Shown: positions 14,264-17,183 of the stretch, in pieces
Layout: every line of letters begins with the position of its first letter
How positions within the stretch are numbered: the stretch's first letter is position 1
Source: Planctomycetota bacterium
GTDB taxonomy: Bacteria > Planctomycetota > Phycisphaerae > WQYP01
DNA length: 17,183 nucleotides
Direction of reading: 5' to 3'
Assembly: GCA_021785155.1 (NCBI GenBank)
Contig: JAJYGE010000398.1
Coordinates: 1-17,183 of the forward strand
Notes under the pieces: model-generated
Told to the model about the DNA's origin: nothing
Databases searched by the model: none
What the model saw: only the letters and a program-made list of their open reading frames with translations
Translations under genes and position numbers: made by a program

Positions 14264-15991
14264 ATGACGCAAGAAACACCAACGAACTTCACGCACGCAT
14301 GGATACGTAAAGCCTGGTGCGTTCGCACCGCATTGGGATTGTTGATTCTGGGGTTTTTCTCCAATCTCCTATTTTTATATCATAATTGCCCCTTTGATCT
14401 TTCAGAAGATGAAAGCCAATATTGGCTCTGGTCACGCCATCTGGCGTGGGGGTATTATTCCAAGGGGCCGGGAATTGCGGCAATTATTTACGCCGCGACC
14501 ACGGTGGGCCACTGGTTCGGCCAGCATGCCACCATGCCTATTATCCGCACGCCGGCCATTATATTTGCTTTGTTTAGCGGACTGGCCAGCTTTTTTCTGG
14601 CACGACGCATGTTTCGCGATGATCGTGCGGGTTTGATGGTTATTGCGCTATCGGCGGGTGTGCCGGTGTTTGCCGTGGGCAGTTTAATTATTACCATTGA
14701 TTCGCCCATGTATTTATGCTGGGCATGGGCATGCGTATGTCTGTGGCTGGCGGTGGAACCGCGATATGCCGGCTCCGGAGAATTGTTGCCCGAACAACCG
14801 CGCCGCGCCGGCGCGGGGTGGCTCTATTTGGCCGGTCTGCTGGTGGGGCTGGGAATATTATGTAAGCCGGTTCTGCTGCTGATTCCGCCGTCGGCGGCCA
14901 TAACGGCCTTGTGGAATCCTTATCTGCGGCAAAAACTCACAACGTGGCACAGCTTGGGGGCGACAATTCTGGCCCTGGCGCTTCAAATCCCGACATTAAT
15001 CTGGAATGCCCAACATAACTGGATTATGTTTCGTGCCATTGGTGGAGAAGGCGGGTTACGGGGCGCAAAGGGAATCTGGTGGCATTTAAGCCATGCCCCG
15101 CTGAATGTTACCATGTTCGTCTTATCGCAAGCCGGCATTTTCGCGGGTATTTTGTTTGTGCTGCTGGTACTGGCCTTCATTGAAGCCATGCGGGATGCAA
15201 AGAAAATAAAAGATCCGATCGGACGCGCGGTATGGGACTTTTTAATCTGGATGACCTTGCCGATCTTTATTCTATATTTTTTGTTAAGTTTCTGGAGCAA
15301 GGTGGAACCGAATTGGCCGGCGGGCGGATATTTTACCGGCATGATTCTTTTTGCGGGGGTGGCCACACGCTGGTGGAATCAGCCACTGCCAAAACGTAAA
15401 GCGGCCCGGCGCTGGATTATTGCCGGTATTGCCTGGGGATTTGCGTTGTTTGTGTTTGCCGAGAATGTACAATTGCTTTATCCGCTCCTGGCCAAGATCG
15501 ATCCCACCGGCAAACATTTTCCGGCCAAAAGATTTGATCCGGCGTTTCGCCTCCACGCGCTAAAGGTTCGGGCTCAAGCAATTCAAAAAGTACGGTTATC
15601 CATGTGGAATGGCCATGGGCCGCTGCCGATGGTTATGGATGATCGCTGGGATACATCCAGTTCCTTGAGTTATTACCTGCCGCGGCACCCGTTTGTGTTT
15701 TGTCTGCAAACCCCGATGGGCGGAAAGCAATGTCAGTTTGATCTCTGGCCCGGCCCCAATCAAATTAATCCCCGCACGGGAAAGCTGCGTTTTCTTGGCC
15801 GCAATGCAGTTCTGACGGGGTCATTTTCCCGGCAGATATTCCACCGGCTGATCGACCCCGCCTTTGTGCATGTCAGCAAGCCTTATGTTATTCCATTGTA
15901 TTACCACGGCGTAGTGGTCAAACATCTCGATGTGTGGAAATGCTACGGCTTCAAGGGCCTGCCCGGCGTCACGGATCCGGGATCGCATTGA
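14264..15991 (+). CDS. GT39/ArnT-like integral membrane glycosyltransferase
   Basis: 575 residues from ATG 14264, whose Shine-Dalgarno AGGA (14254-14257) overlaps the stop codon of the gene before it. An in-frame ATG at 14201 would overlap the upstream gene by 55 bases and lacks support. A first membrane helix (ALGLLILGFFSNLLFLY) is followed by a periplasmic loop with DLSEDESQYWLWSR. This acidic DE motif (Glu48, Asp49, Glu50) is typical of the PMT/ArnT superfamily, which takes sugar from a polyprenyl phosphate donor. About ten further hydrophobic helices follow to roughly residue 410, then a soluble C-terminal domain of about 160 residues, probably periplasmic. Acceptor could be a lipid, protein or surface glycan. 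The link with dcd and GNAT-ASCH may be positional only. Confidence 0.85.
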   Translation: MTQETPTNFTHAWIRKAWCVRTALGLLILGFFSNLLFLYHNCPFDLSEDESQYWLWSRHLAWGYYSKGPGIAAIIYAATTVGHWFGQHATMPIIRTPAIIFALFSGLASFFLARRMFRDDRAGLMVIALSAGVPVFAVGSLIITIDSPMYLCWAWACVCLWLAVEPRYAGSGELLPEQPRRAGAGWLYLAGLLVGLGILCKPVLLLIPPSAAITALWNPYLRQKLTTWHSLGATILALALQIPTLIWNAQHNWIMFRAIGGEGGLRGAKGIWWHLSHAPLNVTMFVLSQAGIFAGILFVLLVLAFIEAMRDAKKIKDPIGRAVWDFLIWMTLPIFILYFLLSFWSKVEPNWPAGGYFTGMILFAGVATRWWNQPLPKRKAARRWIIAGIAWGFALFVFAENVQLLYPLLAKIDPTGKHFPAKRFDPAFRLHALKVRAQAIQKVRLSMWNGHGPLPMVMDDRWDTSSSLSYYLPRHPFVFCLQTPMGGKQCQFDLWPGPNQINPRTGKLRFLGRNAVLTGSFSRQIFHRLIDPAFVHVSKPYVIPLYYHGVVVKHLDVWKCYGFKGLPGVTDPGSH

Positions 15992-16009
15992 GCTGCTTAT
16001 TCGTCCGAC

Positions 16010-16053
16010 TCGTGCCTTCTTCCACCCGTCATTATGGATGCAATAGGGTACAA
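16010..16053 (+). repeat. Degenerate copy of the palindromic repeat between convergent genes
   Basis: By eye this copy matches the intact palindrome at 34 of 44 positions (left arm 16 of 20, loop 3 of 4, right arm 15 of 20). Differences in the two arms are mostly not compensatory, so the stem is weakened. Similarity seems to resume after a 13-base gap as GGTCATGTTTATA (16067-16079), compared with GGTCATGCTTTGA after the intact copy. It fills most of the 83-base gap between the stops of the glycosyltransferase and the HIT gene. Confidence 0.65.
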
Positions 16054-16074
16054 GCGAGGGCCACGCGGTCATGT

Positions 16075-16569
16075 TTATAACCGTCCCAGTTGTTCCATGA
16101 TCTGGAGATATGCTTCTTCCAGCGCTTGGGGAATAACGCGCACCTGCCCCACCACGCTTATGAAGTTCACATCGCCATTCCAGCGCGGTACAACATGCGT
16201 GTGAATATGACCTGGCAAACCCGCTCCGGCGCAGCGGCCAATGTTGATGCCAATGTTAAACCCCTGCGGATTCATCGCCTGGGTCAGCAATTTCTGGCCC
16301 AAAACCGCCAATTCCATTAGATCAGCGCGTTCTTCGGACGATAATTCCCGCAAATCCGGCGTATGTCGATATGGTGCGGCGAGGAGATGGCCGTTGACGT
16401 ATGGATAGCGGTTCATCAGTAACATGCCGAACTGACTGCGGCGAACCAGCAAATTGGCCGCATCTTTTTCGGGATGTTGTGCCAAATCGCATAAAAAGCA
16501 ATCCGCGGGTTGGCCGGTGACACTCTTAATGTATTCCAGCCGCCATGGTGCCCAGAGGGTATCTACCAT
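16075..16569 (-). CDS. HIT-family nucleotide hydrolase/phosphorylase
   Basis: 164 residues, full length for this HIT branch. The histidine triad GHIHTHVVPRW is at 120-130, with His123 expected as the nucleophile. The N-terminal LWAPWRLEYI and the CFLC pair (Cys24, Cys27, with His68 nearby) place it with the zinc-binding branch that includes mycobacterial Ap4A phosphorylase. FNIGINIGRCAGAGLPGH is the usual substrate-loop sequence before the triad. Expected role: cytoplasmic breakdown of dinucleoside polyphosphates such as Ap4A, or of nucleoside phosphoramidates. GGAG stands nine bases upstream of the start on the minus strand. It is divergent from zwf and convergent with the glycosyltransferase gene. 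Confidence 0.93.
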   Translation of the reverse strand: MVDTLWAPWRLEYIKSVTGQPADCFLCDLAQHPEKDAANLLVRRSQFGMLLMNRYPYVNGHLLAAPYRHTPDLRELSSEERADLMELAVLGQKLLTQAMNPQGFNIGINIGRCAGAGLPGHIHTHVVPRWNGDVNFISVVGQVRVIPQALEEAYLQIMEQLGRL

Positions 16570-16648
16570 AACAGGTTACTCCAATGCTCTATGCCGTGTA
16601 GAATAACCAACTTTGCGTCGGTCGAAAACCGAGTGAAAGGAAAAGAAA
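16570..16648. promoter_or_regulatory. Divergent promoter region between the HIT gene and zwf
   Basis: The 79-base space must hold the start signals of both genes unless they depend on distant promoters. On the plus strand TAGAAT (16599-16604) is one base from the -10 consensus, with TTACTC (16576-16581) at 17-base spacing as a poor -35. AAAGGA at 16636-16641 is the Shine-Dalgarno for zwf. The promoter call is weak; the position between divergent genes is the stronger argument. Confidence 0.3.
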
Positions 16649-17183
16649 ATGCCCCAGGACATGGATTCAGTAATTTCGGCACCGCCGTGCGCCATTGTTA
16701 TCTTTGGCGCTACCGGTGATTTAACGGCTCGCAAGCTGTTGCCGGCGTTATACAACCTCACACGCGATGGTCTGCTGTCAAAATCCACGGTGGTGATCGG
16801 CTTTGCCCGTCGGCCCAAGACGGATGAGCAGTTTCGCGCGGAAATGCTCGACGCCATCAATAAATTTTCGCGTTGCAAACCGGCGGACGTCGAACTATGG
16901 CGTGATCTGGCACCGCGGATTTTCTATCACCAGAGCACGTTTGAAAATGTTGATGGATATTATGCTTTGGCAGATCGTCTGGCGGAGGTGGATAAAAAAT
17001 TTAATACCGGCGGTCGTCGGCTTTATTATCTTTCCACCAGCCCCACGGAATTCGGACAAATCGTGGAGCGGCTTGGTGATGCCGGGCTGGGGAATATTGA
17101 CCCATTTAACAGCCAGGCATGGCGAAGAGCGATTGTGGAAAAGCCCTTTGGCCGCGACCTGTCCACGGCTCGTGAGCTTAGAT
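16649..17183 (+). CDS. zwf: Glucose-6-phosphate 1-dehydrogenase, N-terminal part (cut by window end)
   Basis: Reading from ATG 16649 gives 178 uninterrupted residues to the window edge, about a third of the usual 490-510. The N-terminus reads CAIVIFGATGDLTARKLLPALYNL (residues 14-37), the dinucleotide-binding GASGDL motif of Zwf. RRLYYLSTSP and RRAIVEKPFGRDL follow; in known enzymes the latter lies in the glucose-6-phosphate and coenzyme site. The enzyme oxidises glucose 6-phosphate to 6-phosphogluconolactone with NADP+ (or NAD+) in the cytoplasm, opening the pentose phosphate and Entner-Doudoroff routes. AAAGGA is seven bases upstream of the start. The first 12 residues are a variable tail. 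The truncation is an artefact of the window. Confidence 0.95.
   Translation, partial: MPQDMDSVISAPPCAIVIFGATGDLTARKLLPALYNLTRDGLLSKSTVVIGFARRPKTDEQFRAEMLDAINKFSRCKPADVELWRDLAPRIFYHQSTFENVDGYYALADRLAEVDKKFNTGGRRLYYLSTSPTEFGQIVERLGDAGLGNIDPFNSQAWRRAIVEKPFGRDLSTARELR

Noticed and set aside
1..17183. CRISPR array or tandem repeat array
   Set aside because: No regularly spaced direct repeats were seen; the only repeated element found is the dispersed palindrome, and its copies are kilobases apart.

Overview
The window looks like chromosome from a planctomycete, probably of the Phycisphaerae type. The grounds are a PEP-CTERM surface protein, a type II pseudopilin lying directly in front of secreted carbohydrate-active enzymes, a glycoside hydrolase set without SusC/SusD partners, and moderately high G+C. 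This is inferred from gene content; no rRNA or other phylogenetic marker is present.

Positions 1-9038 form a same-strand block for the cell envelope and polysaccharide breakdown. In order it holds a PEP-CTERM sorted protein (370-1176) with a terminator-like hairpin behind it, a pseudopilin (1303-2337), a membrane-anchored right-handed beta-helix protein (2365-4371), a Tat-exported GH92 alpha-mannosidase-type enzyme (4411-6909), and a secreted clan GH-A glycosidase whose barrel appears interrupted by a second domain (7188-9038). Positions 9270-11849 hold unrelated housekeeping-type genes: a zinc alcohol dehydrogenase, a Cof-type HAD phosphatase on the minus strand, and a small atypical response-regulator receiver whose phosphoacceptor Asp is replaced by Asn.

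Positions 12012-15991 look like one transcription unit: a double-domain dCTP deaminase, a GNAT-ASCH fusion protein 21 bases after it, and a GT39/ArnT-like membrane glycosyltransferase 8 bases further on. The first two are the best candidate here for a little-described functional pair, possibly acting on cytosine nucleotides. A HIT-family nucleotide hydrolase (minus) and the 5' part of glucose-6-phosphate dehydrogenase (plus, running off the window end) follow divergently.

The intergenic spaces contain a palindromic repeat. One copy is perfect (11400-11445) and two are decayed relatives (6948-6991 and 16010-16053). One decayed copy follows a 21-base fragment resembling the 5' end of a tRNA-Leu. 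No CRISPR array, rRNA, complete tRNA or transposase gene was found. No function could be tested here: all family calls rest on motifs read by eye.
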